A DNA stretch of 64,000 bases from Marivita sp. (GTDB taxonomy: Bacteria; Pseudomonadota; Alphaproteobacteria; Rhodobacterales; Rhodobacteraceae). The position numbers and the translations under genes were made by a program. Below are positions 49,855 to 60,253 of this stretch, in pieces. A model generated the notes under the pieces. The model saw nothing but the letters and a program-made list of their open reading frames with translations. It did no database searches and had not been told where the DNA came from. The stretch covers positions 1-64,000 of the forward strand of contig NZ_JALEGT010000051.1 of the NCBI RefSeq assembly GCF_022763305.1, written 5' to 3'. Each line of letters begins with the position of its first letter. Position 1 is the first letter of the stretch.

Positions 49855-50664
49855 ATGATGACCTTATGTGACATGGCAGTGGATGTCCTGACCACCGCAG
49901 ACGGACGTGCCAAGACCGCGAAGTCGCGGGATTACGCACGCCAATGGTTCGCCGCGCGGGAGGCAGGCACCGCTTTGGAGATCGGCGCCGCTACGCCACC
50001 GCTGCGCCCGTCCCGGCCGGACGCGCCGGAATTGCTGGACCCGCGCGATGTGCCCAAGCGCAAGCCCGGCAGTCCGCAGGGGCGCATCGCGCTTCTGCAT
50101 GCGGTGGCACATATCGAGCTGAACGCGGTCGATCTGCACTGGGACATCATCCCACGCTTTGCACAGATCAAAATGCCGATGGGGTTCTATGACGACTGGG
50201 TCAAGGCGGCGGACGAGGAATCCAAGCATTTCAACCTGATGTGCGACTGCCTCGAAGAGATGGGCAGCTATTACGGTGCCCTGCCCGCCCATGCCGGGAT
50301 GTGGCGCGCCGCCGAGGATACGGTGGACGACTTCATGGGGCGGCTGGCCGTTGTGCCCATGGTGCTCGAAGCGCGGGGGCTGGATGTGACACCGGGCATG
50401 ATCGAGATCTTCCGCAAGGCCGATGCCAACAGCGCGGTGACCGCGCTTGAGACGATCTATGCCGAGGAAGTGGGCCATGTCGCCTACGGCTCGAAATGGT
50501 TTCATTTCCTCTGCGGGCGGCATGAGGAAGACCCGAAGGACGCCTTTCACAGCCTTGTCCGGCGCTATTTCAAGGGCGCACTCAAGCCGCCTTTCAACGA
50601 GGAAAAACGCGCCGAGGCGGGCCTGCCGCCGGATTTCTACTGGCCGCTGACCGAAACGCTCTGA
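49855..50664 (+). CDS. DUF455 ferritin-like protein
   Basis: A 269-residue member of the DUF455 family, with a ferritin-like four-helix bundle. Metal ligand pattern: AHIELNAVDLHWD, AADEESKHFNLMCDCLEE and YAEEVGHVAYGSKWFHF, giving the E-x2-H plus E/H set expected for a di-metal centre. Function unproven; the family is related to tRNA-hydroxylating MiaE-like proteins. ATG at 49855 or 49858. Confidence 0.87.
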   Translation: MMTLCDMAVDVLTTADGRAKTAKSRDYARQWFAAREAGTALEIGAATPPLRPSRPDAPELLDPRDVPKRKPGSPQGRIALLHAVAHIELNAVDLHWDIIPRFAQIKMPMGFYDDWVKAADEESKHFNLMCDCLEEMGSYYGALPAHAGMWRAAEDTVDDFMGRLAVVPMVLEARGLDVTPGMIEIFRKADANSAVTALETIYAEEVGHVAYGSKWFHFLCGRHEEDPKDAFHSLVRRYFKGALKPPFNEEKRAEAGLPPDFYWPLTETL

Positions 50665-50879
50665 GCGATCTTGGCGCTGTTGCAATTGAGCATCGCATCA
50701 TAAGCCCCGAGAAGATCGGCGAAATCTTGCCAATTCGGCAAGCCTTCGCGCGCGCGGGCGCAACATTGGTCCAAAAACGTTGCCAATTCGTGAATCGGTC
50801 TTTAGAGCCGTAACAGATACGCGCCCGGAGTTTGGGGCTTGAGAGGCGCGACCTAGGGACGGGAAAGAGGAACATACAG

Positions 50880-52193
50880 GTGCGCACACGTCTTGCGATC
50901 AAACTGCATGCCACACTCGAACGCTTTTTTCCGGAACGCCGTCTGTTCCTTCGCTCCGACACCGACACCCGGTTCATCCGACTGAAATCCAGCACACAGG
51001 CGCTCGCGTTCGGGGGCGCCTCTCTTGTTTTGGCCTGGAGCATCATCGCGACTGCGGTGCTTTTGATGGACTCCATCGGATCGGGAAATTTCCGCGAACA
51101 GGCGCGCCGTGATCTCGAGACCTATCAGCTGCGCCTGAACATCCTGTCGGAAGAGCGCAATGCCCGCGCCGCCGAGGCGATTGCCGCGCAGGAACGGTTC
51201 AACACCGCGCTCGAACAGGTGTCGGTGATGCAGACCAAGCTGCTGGAAGCCGAAACCCGGCAGGCCGAACTGGAAGCCGGGCTCGAGGCGGTGCAGCTGA
51301 AGCTGCGCGACGCGATCCGCGCGCGCGAGGACGTGCGCACCGAACTGGCCTCTTTGATGAGCGAGATCGAAGCCGGTGGAACCGGTGTCGCCTCGGCCGA
51401 CAGCATCGACAGCACGACGCTGGATTTCCTGTCCGCCGCACTGGCCCGCACGGCCGAAGAGCGCGATCAGGTCGTGGCCGATGCACAGGACGCGCTGATC
51501 CGCGCCGACGAGATGGCCACCGAAATCCGCCTGATGGAAGAGAAGAACGATACGATCTTCCGTCAGCTTGAAGAGGCGATGACAGTCTCCGTCGCGCCGC
51601 TCGACAAGATGTTCGAAGCGGCGGGCATGAACCCCGACCGCATTCTCGACCAGGTGCGCCGTGGCTATTCCGGTCAGGGTGGCCCGCTGACCCCGCTCAG
51701 CTTCTCGACCCGGGGTGAAGACCCGTCCGAGGACATCCTGCGCGCCAACCGCATCCTGAACCAGATGGACCGCCTGAACCTCTACCGGATCGCGGCGGAA
51801 AAGGCGCCCTTTGCCATGCCGATCAAGGATTCGTTCCGCTTTACCAGCGGATTCGGATATCGCTGGGGCCGCCTGCATGCGGGCACCGATTTCGCCGGTG
51901 CGCATGGCACACCGATCTATGCGACGGCGGACGGTGTTGTGACGTTCGCAGGCTGGCAGTCAGGATATGGTAGGCTCGTCAAGATACAGCATGAGTTCGG
52001 CATCGAGACCCGCTATGCCCACAACTCAAAACTCTACGTGACAGTGGGTCAAAGGGTCTCGCGCGGGGACAGAATTGCTGCTATGGGGAACACTGGACGT
52101 TCCACTGGCACCCACCTCCATTACGAAGTCCGTGTCGGCGGCAAACCTGTCAACCCCATGATCTACATCAAGGCTGCAAACGATGTTTTCTAA
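50880..52193 (+). CDS. M23-family peptidoglycan endopeptidase (LytM/MepM-like)
   Basis: A 437-residue membrane-anchored zinc peptidase. One TM helix (about 40-62, AFGGASLVLAWSIIATAVLL), then a long coiled coil (about 75-165, with QERFNTALEQVSVMQTKLLE), and a C-terminal LytM domain with the zinc ligands HAGTDF and HLHYEV. It starts at GTG 50880 with AGAGG upstream. Cleaves peptide cross-links of the cell wall. The bactofilin gene overlaps its end by 11 bp, the classical M23-bactofilin pair that shapes cells. Confidence 0.93.
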   Translation: MRTRLAIKLHATLERFFPERRLFLRSDTDTRFIRLKSSTQALAFGGASLVLAWSIIATAVLLMDSIGSGNFREQARRDLETYQLRLNILSEERNARAAEAIAAQERFNTALEQVSVMQTKLLEAETRQAELEAGLEAVQLKLRDAIRAREDVRTELASLMSEIEAGGTGVASADSIDSTTLDFLSAALARTAEERDQVVADAQDALIRADEMATEIRLMEEKNDTIFRQLEEAMTVSVAPLDKMFEAAGMNPDRILDQVRRGYSGQGGPLTPLSFSTRGEDPSEDILRANRILNQMDRLNLYRIAAEKAPFAMPIKDSFRFTSGFGYRWGRLHAGTDFAGAHGTPIYATADGVVTFAGWQSGYGRLVKIQHEFGIETRYAHNSKLYVTVGQRVSRGDRIAAMGNTGRSTGTHLHYEVRVGGKPVNPMIYIKAANDVF

Positions 52194-52680
52194 AAGCAAA
52201 ATCAATGAGCCCGGCCCCAAGGCTGACGAGGCGAGCGCACCGAAACCGGCCATGCCTGATCCGTCGCGCACCGCAACGGAGTTCAAGGCCTCCGCGCCCA
52301 AGGCCAAGCCTGCGGCCTCGGTCCTGTCGAGCGACCTGCACATCACGGGCAACCTCAAGACCACCGGCGACATCAATGTCGAAGGCACCGTCGAGGGTGA
52401 CATCCGCGCGCATCTTCTGACCGTCGGCGAAAGTGCCACGATCAAGGGCGAAGTGGTGGCGGACGATGTCGTCGTCAACGGCCGCGTCGTGGGCCGTGTG
52501 CGCGGCCTCAAGGTGCGCCTGACCGCGACGGCGCGCGTCGAAGGTGACATCATCCACAAGACCATCGCAATTGAATCCGGCGCCCATTTCGAAGGCTCGG
52601 TGCAGCGTCAGGACGATCCGCTCAACGGCGGCAAGAAGCCTGTTGCGCCGGCCCCCGCCCCGGCGGCGTCGAACGGGTAA
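52183..52680 (+). CDS. Bactofilin
   Basis: A 165-residue cytoskeletal protein of the bactofilin (DUF583) family that polymerises into filaments. The core beta-helix lies at about 45-140 (SSDLHITGNLKTTGDINVEG and GEVVADDVVVNGRVVG), flanked by a proline/alanine-rich N-terminal tail and a basic C-terminal tail. Overlaps the M23 peptidase gene by 11 bp. A strong UUCG-loop terminator follows. Confidence 0.95.
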   Translation: MFSKSKINEPGPKADEASAPKPAMPDPSRTATEFKASAPKAKPAASVLSSDLHITGNLKTTGDINVEGTVEGDIRAHLLTVGESATIKGEVVADDVVVNGRVVGRVRGLKVRLTATARVEGDIIHKTIAIESGAHFEGSVQRQDDPLNGGKKPVAPAPAPAASNG

Positions 52681-52707
52681 GACCCACCGACGTTACCTCG
52701 TCGGACA

Positions 52708-52735
52708 GGCCGCCTTCGGGCGGCCTTTTCTTTTG
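52708..52735 (+). terminator. Bactofilin operon terminator
   Basis: GGCCGCC-TTCG-GGCGGCC followed by TTTTCTTTT: textbook Rho-independent terminator with UUCG tetraloop. Confidence 0.95.
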
Positions 52736-52737
52736 GC

Positions 52738-53712
52738 TCAGTCCTTGGCTGTCGGACGTGGACGCCGCATCCGGCGTTCGCGATACACGATCATCAGCCC
52801 GCCGATCACGATCAGAAGCGCACCCGGCCAGAGATCATCCACCGGGGCTTCGTCAAAGAAGACCCAGCCCAGCAGGAACGCGATGGGGATGCCGAAATAG
52901 CTGAACGGTGCCAGGTTGCTGGGCTCGGTCATCCGGTAGGCCACCACGAGGCACAGCACCGCCGATCCACCGAAGAGGCCCATCAGGACAATGAAGGCGA
53001 GGTCTTCGGCACTGGCGACCGGGGTGAACCCGCCCACTGCCAGTGCCAGCGTGAACGAGCCCAGTGCCGCGATGGCCGAGGAATAGAGATTGAACAGCGG
53101 GGTCGGCACGTCCGGGTCGATCAGCCGCGCGGTCACACCGCTGAACGCGTAGAGGAAGGACGCCCCCACCGGCAGCAGCAAAGCCCAGGTGAACGCGTCG
53201 CTTCCCGGGCGCAGGACCAGGACAACCCCGACGAAGCCGACCGCCACGGCGAACCAGCGCACCCAGCCCACCCGTTCCCGCAGGAGCGGCACCGCCAAGG
53301 CAGTGGTGAAGAGCGCGGTCGTGTAGGAGATCGTTGTTGCCGTGGCAAAGGCCATGATGCCCAGCGACAGGTAGAACATCAGCTGCGCAAAGGTCACGGC
53401 CGCCCCCCGCAGCGCCGCAAGCCGCCATTGGCGGATGCGCATCGGACGCCCGCCCTGCCGCCAGCTGGCCGTCATCCACAGCGCGATGAAGCTTGGCACC
53501 AGCCCGAAGAGGTTGCGATAGGCCGACAGCTCGGCGGCGCTGTAGCGCGGCGAAAGGTGCTTGATGATCAGACCCATCAGGTCAAAGAGCACGAGCGCCG
53601 CGATGCTGATCAGGATGCCCAGAACGGCATTGTCCGTAGATCTGCGGCTTGCGGGTTCGGAGGCGCCATTCTGCGGTGGCGCCGTCCGGTCCATGGTGTT
53701 GCGCGGGATCAC
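52738..53712 (-). CDS. DMT-superfamily EamA transporter
   Basis: A 324-residue membrane protein with about 10 helices arranged as two EamA repeats (about 28-165 and 180-310). Exports metabolites such as amino acids. A GTG at 53712 overlaps the stop of the ABC ATPase gene (GTGA); an ATG at 53694 is the alternative start. The first 25 residues are polar. Same direction as the ABC transporter genes, perhaps co-transcribed, though unrelated in mechanism. Confidence 0.87.
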   Translation of the reverse strand: MIPRNTMDRTAPPQNGASEPASRRSTDNAVLGILISIAALVLFDLMGLIIKHLSPRYSAAELSAYRNLFGLVPSFIALWMTASWRQGGRPMRIRQWRLAALRGAAVTFAQLMFYLSLGIMAFATATTISYTTALFTTALAVPLLRERVGWVRWFAVAVGFVGVVLVLRPGSDAFTWALLLPVGASFLYAFSGVTARLIDPDVPTPLFNLYSSAIAALGSFTLALAVGGFTPVASAEDLAFIVLMGLFGGSAVLCLVVAYRMTEPSNLAPFSYFGIPIAFLLGWVFFDEAPVDDLWPGALLIVIGGLMIVYRERRMRRPRPTAKD

Positions 53713-54437
53713 AACACGCGCTTCAGGAAGGCGCGCGTGCGGGCTTCGCGCGGATCCGAAAACAGGGTTTCGGGCGGTCCTTCCTCGAGGATGCGCCCGG
53801 CGTCGAGGAAACAGACCTTGTCGGCCAGTTCGCGGGCAAAGGCCATTTCATGCGTGGCAAGGATCATCGTCATGCCTTCGGCCCTGAGTTGGCGCAGCAC
53901 GTCCAGGACCTCGCCCACCAGCTCGGGATCGAGCGCGCTGGTGATCTCGTCAAAAAGCATGATCTCGGGCTGCATCGCCAGCGCGCGGATGATCGCGACG
54001 CGCTGCTGCTGACCGCCCGAAAGCTGATCCGGGTAATGGTGCATCCGCTGCCCCAGATCGAACCGCTCGAACAGCGCCTTGACGGGTGCCTCCAGCACAT
54101 CGCGGCTCTTGCCCAGCACCCGACGCGGGGCGAGCATGACATTCTCGGCGGCGGTCATGTGCGGAAACAGGTTGAACGACTGGAAGACGATTCCGATACG
54201 CGCGCGGATTGGCTGCGGGTTCAGACCGGGTTCGCTGATGTCCACGCCATCCAGCAGGATGCGCCCGTCGTCGATGGGTTCCAGCAGGTTGATGCAGCGC
54301 AGCAGCGTGGACTTGCCCGACCCCGACGCGCCAATGAGGCAGACCATCTCGCCCTCGTCCACCGTCAGGTCGATGCCCCGGCAGACCGGGTTGTCACCGA
54401 AACTCTTGGTGACGCCCTGCAGGTCCAGTTTCGCCAT
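53709..54437 (-). CDS. Amino-acid ABC transporter ATPase
   Basis: A 242-residue ATP-binding subunit. Walker A is [10 protein letters not shown]-loop [14 protein letters not shown] signature LSGGQQQR, Walker [15 protein letters not shown] and switch His THEM. This is the HisP/GlnQ/polar amino-acid class. Start ATG at 54437 overlaps the permease stop by 1 bp (TGATG). Confidence 0.95.
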   Translation of the reverse strand: MAKLDLQGVTKSFGDNPVCRGIDLTVDEGEMVCLIGASGSGKSTLLRCINLLEPIDDGRILLDGVDISEPGLNPQPIRARIGIVFQSFNLFPHMTAAENVMLAPRRVLGKSRDVLEAPVKALFERFDLGQRMHHYPDQLSGGQQQRVAIIRALAMQPEIMLFDEITSALDPELVGEVLDVLRQLRAEGMTMILATHEMAFARELADKVCFLDAGRILEEGPPETLFSDPREARTRAFLKRVL

Positions 54438-55288
54438 CAGCTCTGCCGCCGCCGCTGTTTGTTCATCAGGTAATCGGCGTACCGCGTGGCCGGGATGGTG
54501 AGCGCGAGAAAGATCACCGCCGCGCCGACATAGGGCGTGAAGTTCGCAAGCAGCGACTTGTAGACCCCCGCCTGCCGAAACACCTCGACCGGGCCGATGA
54601 AGCTGAGAAGTGCGACGTCTTTCTGCAGCGCGATAAAGAGGTTCATATTGGCCGGGGCCACGTTGCGGATCGCCTGCGGAAGCACGACATAGCGCATGGT
54701 TTCGCCGTCCGACAGACCGAGCGAGGCCGCCGCCGCGCGCTGGCTGTGATGGATGGAGTCGATGCCCGAGCGGATCACCTCGGCGACGTAGGCCGCGTAG
54801 ACAAGGATCAGCGCCAATGACCCCCAGATGTACGGCGAATTCCACGGGCGTGGCAGGCCAAGTCCGGGAATGCCGAACCCGATCAGGTAGATCACGAGGA
54901 TCACCGGCAAGCCGCGAAACACGTCCGTATAGATCGCCCCGAAGAGCCGCAGCGGATAGAGCGCGGGCGAACGCACATCGCGGAAAAGCGCGATCACCAG
55001 ACCCAGAACGGCGATGATCGGTGCGCACCACAGGAAGATGGCGACGTTCATCAGGAACGCATCCAGCAGTCCCGGAAAGGTCCGCGCAAACACCTCGCCG
55101 TTGAAGAAACTGCGTTTCACCGCGTCCCAGCCGGGGGCCAGCGGCACCAGCAGCACAACCACCAGCATCACCGCAAACGTCGATCCTGCCGCGATGGTGA
55201 TCGACCGTCGCCGCAGACGTTGCTCATAGGCTTGGCGACGGGTCAGCGCTGGCGCTGACCCGCGTGGCAGGCTTGTCTGATCGGTCAT
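54437..55288 (-). CDS. Amino-acid ABC transporter permease
   Basis: A 283-residue HisM/GlnP-type permease, about six helices after a cytoplasmic N-terminus. The EAA loop is seen as [23 protein letters not shown], the sequence that couples to the ATPase. One permease gene alone suggests a homodimer. Starts ATG at 55288, 1 bp from the binding-protein stop. Confidence 0.93.
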   Translation of the reverse strand: MTDQTSLPRGSAPALTRRQAYEQRLRRRSITIAAGSTFAVMLVVVLLVPLAPGWDAVKRSFFNGEVFARTFPGLLDAFLMNVAIFLWCAPIIAVLGLVIALFRDVRSPALYPLRLFGAIYTDVFRGLPVILVIYLIGFGIPGLGLPRPWNSPYIWGSLALILVYAAYVAEVIRSGIDSIHHSQRAAAASLGLSDGETMRYVVLPQAIRNVAPANMNLFIALQKDVALLSFIGPVEVFRQAGVYKSLLANFTPYVGAAVIFLALTIPATRYADYLMNKQRRRQS

Positions 55289-55289
55289 G

Positions 55290-56126
55290 TCACTCGATCA
55301 CGGGAACGCCGGTGGCATCCTGCAACCAGGTGGCTTCGATCTCGGCCAGCTTGCCGCTTTCCGTCAGCGCGGTGATCGCCGTGTTGACGCAGTCGCGCAG
55401 CGGGTTGCCGTCCTCGAACAGCAGACCGAACTGATCCGGGTTCTCGGACCGTTCTGCCGGGAACTGACCAAGGATCACACCACCTTCGACCACCACCGCC
55501 GACAGATAAAGTGCGGTTGGCAGATCGAACAACGCAGCATCAATCTGGTTGGCCTGCATCGCAGCGGTCACGTCTGTGTTGTCACCGTATAACAGAGGGT
55601 CTTTCTCGGGCGCCACGATCTCGGTCAGCTTCGGCAGTGCCGTGGTGTTGGCATCCGCGCCCCAGACCAGCCCCTTGAGGCTGTCGAGCGTCGCGGTGGC
55701 CCCTGCATCCACCACGCTTTGCGTCGTCAGAACCGCCATGGCCGAGGTGTAATAGGGCAGCGAGAAATCGACCATCTGCTCGCGCTCGGGTGTGATCGAG
55801 TATTGCTGCATGTTGAAGTCGAAATCCTTGGCTCCCGGCTGGATCGCCTCGTCGAACGAGGTGCGGACCCATTTCACCGCGTCGGCCTCGAAGCCAAGCT
55901 CTGCCGCGATGGCATAGGCCACGGCTGCTTCGTAACCTTCCCCGCTTTCGGGCGCATCGTTCAGCACCCAAGGGTAATAGGCCGGGTTGCCGGTGGCGAT
56001 GGTCAAGACGTTCTCTTCCAGCGTCAGCCCGGCGGCACAGCTGCTATGCCCGGCAGCAAGAGCCACCGACGATGTGGCAGCAAGAAGACATGCGGAAGTC
56101 ACGACGGTTTTCATTGGGGTTTTCAT
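55290..56126 (-). CDS. Amino-acid ABC transporter periplasmic binding protein
   Basis: A 278-residue exported protein with signal peptide TVVTSACLLAATSSVALA and cleavage near AAGHSS. SBP_bac_3 fold: LTIATGNPAYYPWVLNDA, FDFNMQQYSITPEREQMVDF, and a C-terminal ALTESGKLAEIEATWL. Substrate unknown; the ITPERE block is seen in cystine/glutamine-type binders. Two in-frame ATGs (56126, 56114); the first of them is kept. Confidence 0.92.
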   Translation of the reverse strand: MKTPMKTVVTSACLLAATSSVALAAGHSSCAAGLTLEENVLTIATGNPAYYPWVLNDAPESGEGYEAAVAYAIAAELGFEADAVKWVRTSFDEAIQPGAKDFDFNMQQYSITPEREQMVDFSLPYYTSAMAVLTTQSVVDAGATATLDSLKGLVWGADANTTALPKLTEIVAPEKDPLLYGDNTDVTAAMQANQIDAALFDLPTALYLSAVVVEGGVILGQFPAERSENPDQFGLLFEDGNPLRDCVNTAITALTESGKLAEIEATWLQDATGVPVIE

Positions 56127-56537
56127 TGGTCTGATCGTCCTACCCTGTTGAGTCGGTCAGAGGTTAGACGGCGGCATGGATTTGTCCAGCAAGCAGCGCG
56201 CCTGCACGCGTCACTCATGGCGTGCCGGATCGGGATCGCCTTGTTTTCCGTCGCAGCTCCGGGCTGCCCCGGGTCAACTCGCCCATACCGCGAATGATCA
56301 GCTCTCCCTGAAGCAACGCTTTGCTCCCGCTCCGTGCCGCACAGCAAAGACCAAACGGTCCAAACAGTCTCGAATTTTGGTCTGACTCAGAGCAGAATTG
56401 CGCTGCCGCCCGTGCGATAAAACAACTATAGAGTTAGCAGTACACCGTATCGCCGAAGCGGGATTTCGTTCGTCCGCGCAGGCTCATTCCAGTGCAAACA
56501 CTTTACCCCCTTCACAAGTGTATCCGGAGTATTGGGC
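56127..56537. other. Intergenic region before the LuxR gene
   Basis: 411 bp separate the divergent binding-protein and LuxR genes. No ORF is convincing. The right part (about 56395-56480) is AT-richer and may hold the LuxR-gene promoter. No operator stands out. Confidence 0.4.
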
Positions 56538-57173
56538 ATGCTTCATGCCGCCAAGAGAGTGCTGATTCTGGATGAACAGACGCTTCTCACCGACCTGATC
56601 AGAACGTCCCTGAGCGCCACCGGCAAATACGTCGTGTCCTGCGCCGCCAGCCTGTCTGCCGCAACGGATCTGCTGAACTGCCCGGAAACGCCCCCGTTCG
56701 ACATCATTCTCCTCGACACCCAGTTCGGAAAACCGCTGACCGTCCGGGACGTTGCCCATATCGCAGAGCTCTGCGCACCCGTGCAGGTCGTTCTCTTCGC
56801 GGCACAGGCCGACAAGGCATTCATCGATCGATGCGTCGCCGTCGGGGCCTTTGGCTTCGTCCCGAAGACGTTGTCGTTCCAGGCGTTTGAAAGCGTTCTG
56901 GACTTCATCTTGACGGGTCAGATGTTCATCCCCGCCGACCTCGGGTCCACAGCGCGCGGGCACGGCGCCCCCGATCCGTCATTGTTGAACCCCTGCGAAA
57001 TCCGGGTTCTGGAGAAAATCTCGGTCGGCATGTCGAACAAGGAAATCACGGACTCGCTCAGCCTGCCGGAATCCACGGTCAAACTGCGGGACCGTTCGAT
57101 CTGCAGGAAACTCGGCGCGGCGAACAGGACACAGGCTTTGGTCAACGCGCAGCGACACGGTCTGGTCAACTGA
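56538..57173 (+). CDS. LuxR-family response regulator, atypical receiver
   Basis: A 211-residue DNA-binding response regulator. Receiver (about 5-115): acidic D in VLILDEQTLL, phospho-acceptor candidate D in IILLDTQFG, and K in GFVPKTLSF, but the conserved Thr/Ser is replaced by Ala (VLFAAQAD), so phosphorylation-driven switching may be weak. HTH (about 145-205): LNPCEIRVLEKISVGMSNKE, then STVKLRDRSICRKLGAANRT, where the usual VH of TVKVH is LR. ATG at 56538 with GGAG 8 bp before; a TTG at 56532 is rejected. No cognate kinase gene is adjacent. Confidence 0.87.
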   Translation: MLHAAKRVLILDEQTLLTDLIRTSLSATGKYVVSCAASLSAATDLLNCPETPPFDIILLDTQFGKPLTVRDVAHIAELCAPVQVVLFAAQADKAFIDRCVAVGAFGFVPKTLSFQAFESVLDFILTGQMFIPADLGSTARGHGAPDPSLLNPCEIRVLEKISVGMSNKEITDSLSLPESTVKLRDRSICRKLGAANRTQALVNAQRHGLVN

Positions 57174-57193
57174 CCTTGACCGCCCTCGCGCTA

Positions 57194-57457
57194 TCAGCTG
57201 CGTCGCCCTTTCCAGCCGCCCCGCCGCTTTGGCGTCTGCGCGGCGCTCAGCCCTTCCGTCAGCACCTGCGTCATCGGGTGACCCGCCACCGGATGACGCT
57301 CGAGCAGGGTGCGGATCAGCGTCTGACTGTCCGCATCGACCGGCACCGCCAGCGCCCAGTCGAGAAAGATCGACCGGCACTCCTCGTAGGTGATCCCGTC
57401 GATCTTGAAGGCCTCGGCGATCAGTCCCTTGGGGTCGGTGGCGTCACCCTTGCGCAT
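57194..57457 (-). CDS. Conserved small hypothetical protein downstream of glnE
   Basis: An 87-residue helical protein (DGITYEECRSIFLDWALAVP) with a basic C-terminal tail (KRRGGWKGRRS). No membrane segments, no known function. It starts 3 bp after the glnE stop and is presumably translated in the same message. Confidence 0.75.
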   Translation of the reverse strand: MRKGDATDPKGLIAEAFKIDGITYEECRSIFLDWALAVPVDADSQTLIRTLLERHPVAGHPMTQVLTEGLSAAQTPKRRGGWKGRRS

Positions 57458-57460
57458 GGC

Positions 57461-60253
57461 TCACTCCTCGTCACTCACATCGGGTAAGGCAGCGGCGATC
57501 ACATCCGCCGCGCGCCGGGTATGATCGTCCAGAAGCGCCTGCAGAGCGTCAATGCTGTTGGTTCCGGTGATCCGGCACAGAAACTCCGACGCCGCGCTGA
57601 TGTCCCGATCCGGCGTCAGCGTGGTCTCGGAAATCAGCCGCGAGCCGATCTGCAACGCCCAGCACAGGTTGTAGGTCGCGCTCAGCGTTTCCGCCGCGTC
57701 CTGTGACAGCCATCCGCAGGCGGCACCACGACCCAAAGCATCGGGCACCGTGGTCAGCGGACCACCGGCGATCAGCGCGGCAGCCTGCGCCACAAGTTCG
57801 ATATCCTGCAACCGCCCCTGCCCCAGTTTGGCTTCCCATGGCCCGCCCTCGCCCTTGGCCGCCGCGATCCGGTTGCGCATGATCGCCACCTCGCGCAACA
57901 CCTCATCACGGTCGCGGGATTCGGCCATCACCTCGGTTTGAACGGCGCCGACATCCTGCATCAGCGCGTCGGGTCCGGCGACACAACGCGCCCGGCTGAG
58001 CGCCAGATGCTCCCACACCCAGGCATCGGATTTCTGATAACTGCGGAAGGAGTCGAGACTGGTCGCCACCGGCCCCTGATTGCCCGAGGGACGCAGCCGC
58101 ATGTCGATCTCGTAGAGCCGCCCTTCGGCCATCGGAGCGGTCACGGCGGTGATCAGCGCCTGTGTCAGCCGCGCGTAATAGGTCCGGGTCGCCAGGGGGC
58201 GGCGGCCTTCGGACATTTCAGCCTCGCCCGGATCATAGATCACGATCAGGTCCAGATCGGACCGCGAATGCAAGCGGCGCGAGCCTAGACTTCCCATGCC
58301 CACCACAACGGCCCCGCGCCCCGGACAGGGGCCGTGCTTGCGCGCGAACTCGGCCTGCACCTCGGGGGCAAGTGCCGTCAGCGTGGCATCCGCCAGATCG
58401 GCATATTGCGTGCCCGCCTCTTCGGCCCCGATCAACCCGCGCAGAAGATGGACACCAACCCGGAAGTGCCATTCCTTGCCCCAGCGCCGCGCGGTGTTGA
58501 GCTTGTTCTCGTAATCGCCTTCCCGCGCGAGAAGATCGGCCAGCGCCGTCTGCAACGCGTCACGCCCCGGCCAGTCGGAAAAGAAATCCCCGCCGATCAC
58601 CGCGTCGAACACCGACGCGTTGCGCGACAGATACCGGGCAAGGTCGGGCGACACACCCACGATGTCGATCAGCAGGTCGATCAGCTGCGGATTGGCCTCG
58701 AAGAGCGAAAACACCTGCACCCCGGCGGGCAGACCGCTCAGGAACCCGTCAAAGGCCATGAGCGCCTCCATCGGGTGCGAGGTCTTGGCGAGCCGTCCAA
58801 GGATCTCGGGTTGCAGCCGCTCGAAAATACCGCTGCCCCGCGCCGAGCGCAGCGCGGGATAGGTGCGCCATCGAGACACGATTTCCGAGTTCTCCAACTC
58901 CTCGGGCACCGCGCTGCGTTTTGAGGGCGTGCTGTCGCCGCCAAAGAAGCCTTCGGTCAGGGCGTGGGTTTCCTCGAGTCGCGTGCGCAGGTCCCGATGC
59001 AGCGACGCGCGGTCGGTGCCCATGAAGGCGGCCAGCCGGTCGAACCCCTCGTTTGATTGCGGCAGGTCATGGGTCTGCGCATCGCGCAGCATCTGCACGC
59101 GGTGTTCGACCTCGCGATGGGCGCGGTAATGCCCTGTCAGCGTGTCGGCCACATCCTGAGGCACCCAGCCCTTGTCGGCCAGCACCGCCAGCCCCGGCAC
59201 CGTGCCGCGCACCCGCAGGTCGGGGTCGCGACCCCCGGCAATGATCTGGCGGGTCTGGGTGAAGAACTCGATCTCGCGGATACCGCCGCGCCCCAGTTTC
59301 ATGTTGTGCCCCGGCAGGGTGATCGGCCCGGCCAGCCCTTTGTGGTCGCGGATCTTGCGCACCATGTCATGCGCGTCTTCGATGGCGGCGAAATCGAGAT
59401 GCTTGCGCCAGACAAAGGGCGTCAGGGTCTTGAGGAATTTTTCGCCCGCCGCGATGTCCCCCGCGCAGGGCCGCGCCTTGATATAGGCCGCGCGTTCCCA
59501 GGTCCGACCAAGGCTTTCGTAATAGCGCTCGGCGGCCTCCATGGCGAGGCAGACCGGAGTCACTGACGGATCTGGCCGCAGCCGCAGATCGGTGCGGAAG
59601 ACGTAGCCGTCGCCCGTCAGGTCGCTGAGCATGGCGCACATCTTGCGCGTCGCCCGCACCAAGGCGGATCGCGCCTCGTGATAGTCAGCCGGGTCAAAGC
59701 GGGTCTCGTCGAAGAGGCAGATCAGGTCCACGTCCGAGCTGTAATTCAGCTCTCCCGCCCCCATCTTGCCCATCGCCAGCGCCACCATGCCGCCTGCCTG
59801 TTCCGCATCGTCTTCGTTCTGGCCGGGCAGCTTGCCGCGTTTGATCTCGTGCAGGGTGGTGGCGCGCAGGGCGAGATGCACCGACAGATCGGCGAAATCC
59901 GTGAGCGCCTGTGTGACGGTCTCGAGCGGCCAGACCGCGGCCAGATCGGCCAGCCCGGTCAGGAGCGCGACGCGCCGTTTGGCCTGACGCAGCCGTGCGG
60001 GCAGCCCATCTGGGGCGGTGGCCCGCAGAGTCGCGTGCTCGTGCAGAAGCGCGGCTTCGGGATCGTCCAGCGCCCCTTCGAGCCAGTCGCTTTCCTTGTC
60101 GATTAGCGATTTGAGGTAAGGGCTGCACCCGCCCGCCCCATGGATCAGCTTTGCCACATCCCCGGTCGCCCAAGGGGTTGCCCTGAGCGCATCAGCGCCC
60201 TGTTCGGGCTCATAGGCATGGGGAAGACGGGTGATGCGGCTGGCAAAAGTCAT
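57461..60253 (-). CDS. glnE: Glutamine synthetase adenylyltransferase/deadenylase
   Basis: A 930-residue bifunctional regulator that adenylylates and deadenylylates glutamine synthetase in response to PII. Two nucleotidyltransferase domains with GDx-type motifs: LAMGKMGAGELNYSSDVDLI (first, about 205-225) and GMGSLGSRRLHSRSDLDLIV (second, C-terminal half), separated by helical bundles. MTFASRITRLPHAYEPE is used as the N-terminus (ATG at 60253); the longer frame is not supported. The conserved small gene is downstream. Confidence 0.95.
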   Translation of the reverse strand: MTFASRITRLPHAYEPEQGADALRATPWATGDVAKLIHGAGGCSPYLKSLIDKESDWLEGALDDPEAALLHEHATLRATAPDGLPARLRQAKRRVALLTGLADLAAVWPLETVTQALTDFADLSVHLALRATTLHEIKRGKLPGQNEDDAEQAGGMVALAMGKMGAGELNYSSDVDLICLFDETRFDPADYHEARSALVRATRKMCAMLSDLTGDGYVFRTDLRLRPDPSVTPVCLAMEAAERYYESLGRTWERAAYIKARPCAGDIAAGEKFLKTLTPFVWRKHLDFAAIEDAHDMVRKIRDHKGLAGPITLPGHNMKLGRGGIREIEFFTQTRQIIAGGRDPDLRVRGTVPGLAVLADKGWVPQDVADTLTGHYRAHREVEHRVQMLRDAQTHDLPQSNEGFDRLAAFMGTDRASLHRDLRTRLEETHALTEGFFGGDSTPSKRSAVPEELENSEIVSRWRTYPALRSARGSGIFERLQPEILGRLAKTSHPMEALMAFDGFLSGLPAGVQVFSLFEANPQLIDLLIDIVGVSPDLARYLSRNASVFDAVIGGDFFSDWPGRDALQTALADLLAREGDYENKLNTARRWGKEWHFRVGVHLLRGLIGAEEAGTQYADLADATLTALAPEVQAEFARKHGPCPGRGAVVVGMGSLGSRRLHSRSDLDLIVIYDPGEAEMSEGRRPLATRTYYARLTQALITAVTAPMAEGRLYEIDMRLRPSGNQGPVATSLDSFRSYQKSDAWVWEHLALSRARCVAGPDALMQDVGAVQTEVMAESRDRDEVLREVAIMRNRIAAAKGEGGPWEAKLGQGRLQDIELVAQAAALIAGGPLTTVPDALGRGAACGWLSQDAAETLSATYNLCWALQIGSRLISETTLTPDRDISAASEFLCRITGTNSIDALQALLDDHTRRAADVIAAALPDVSDEE

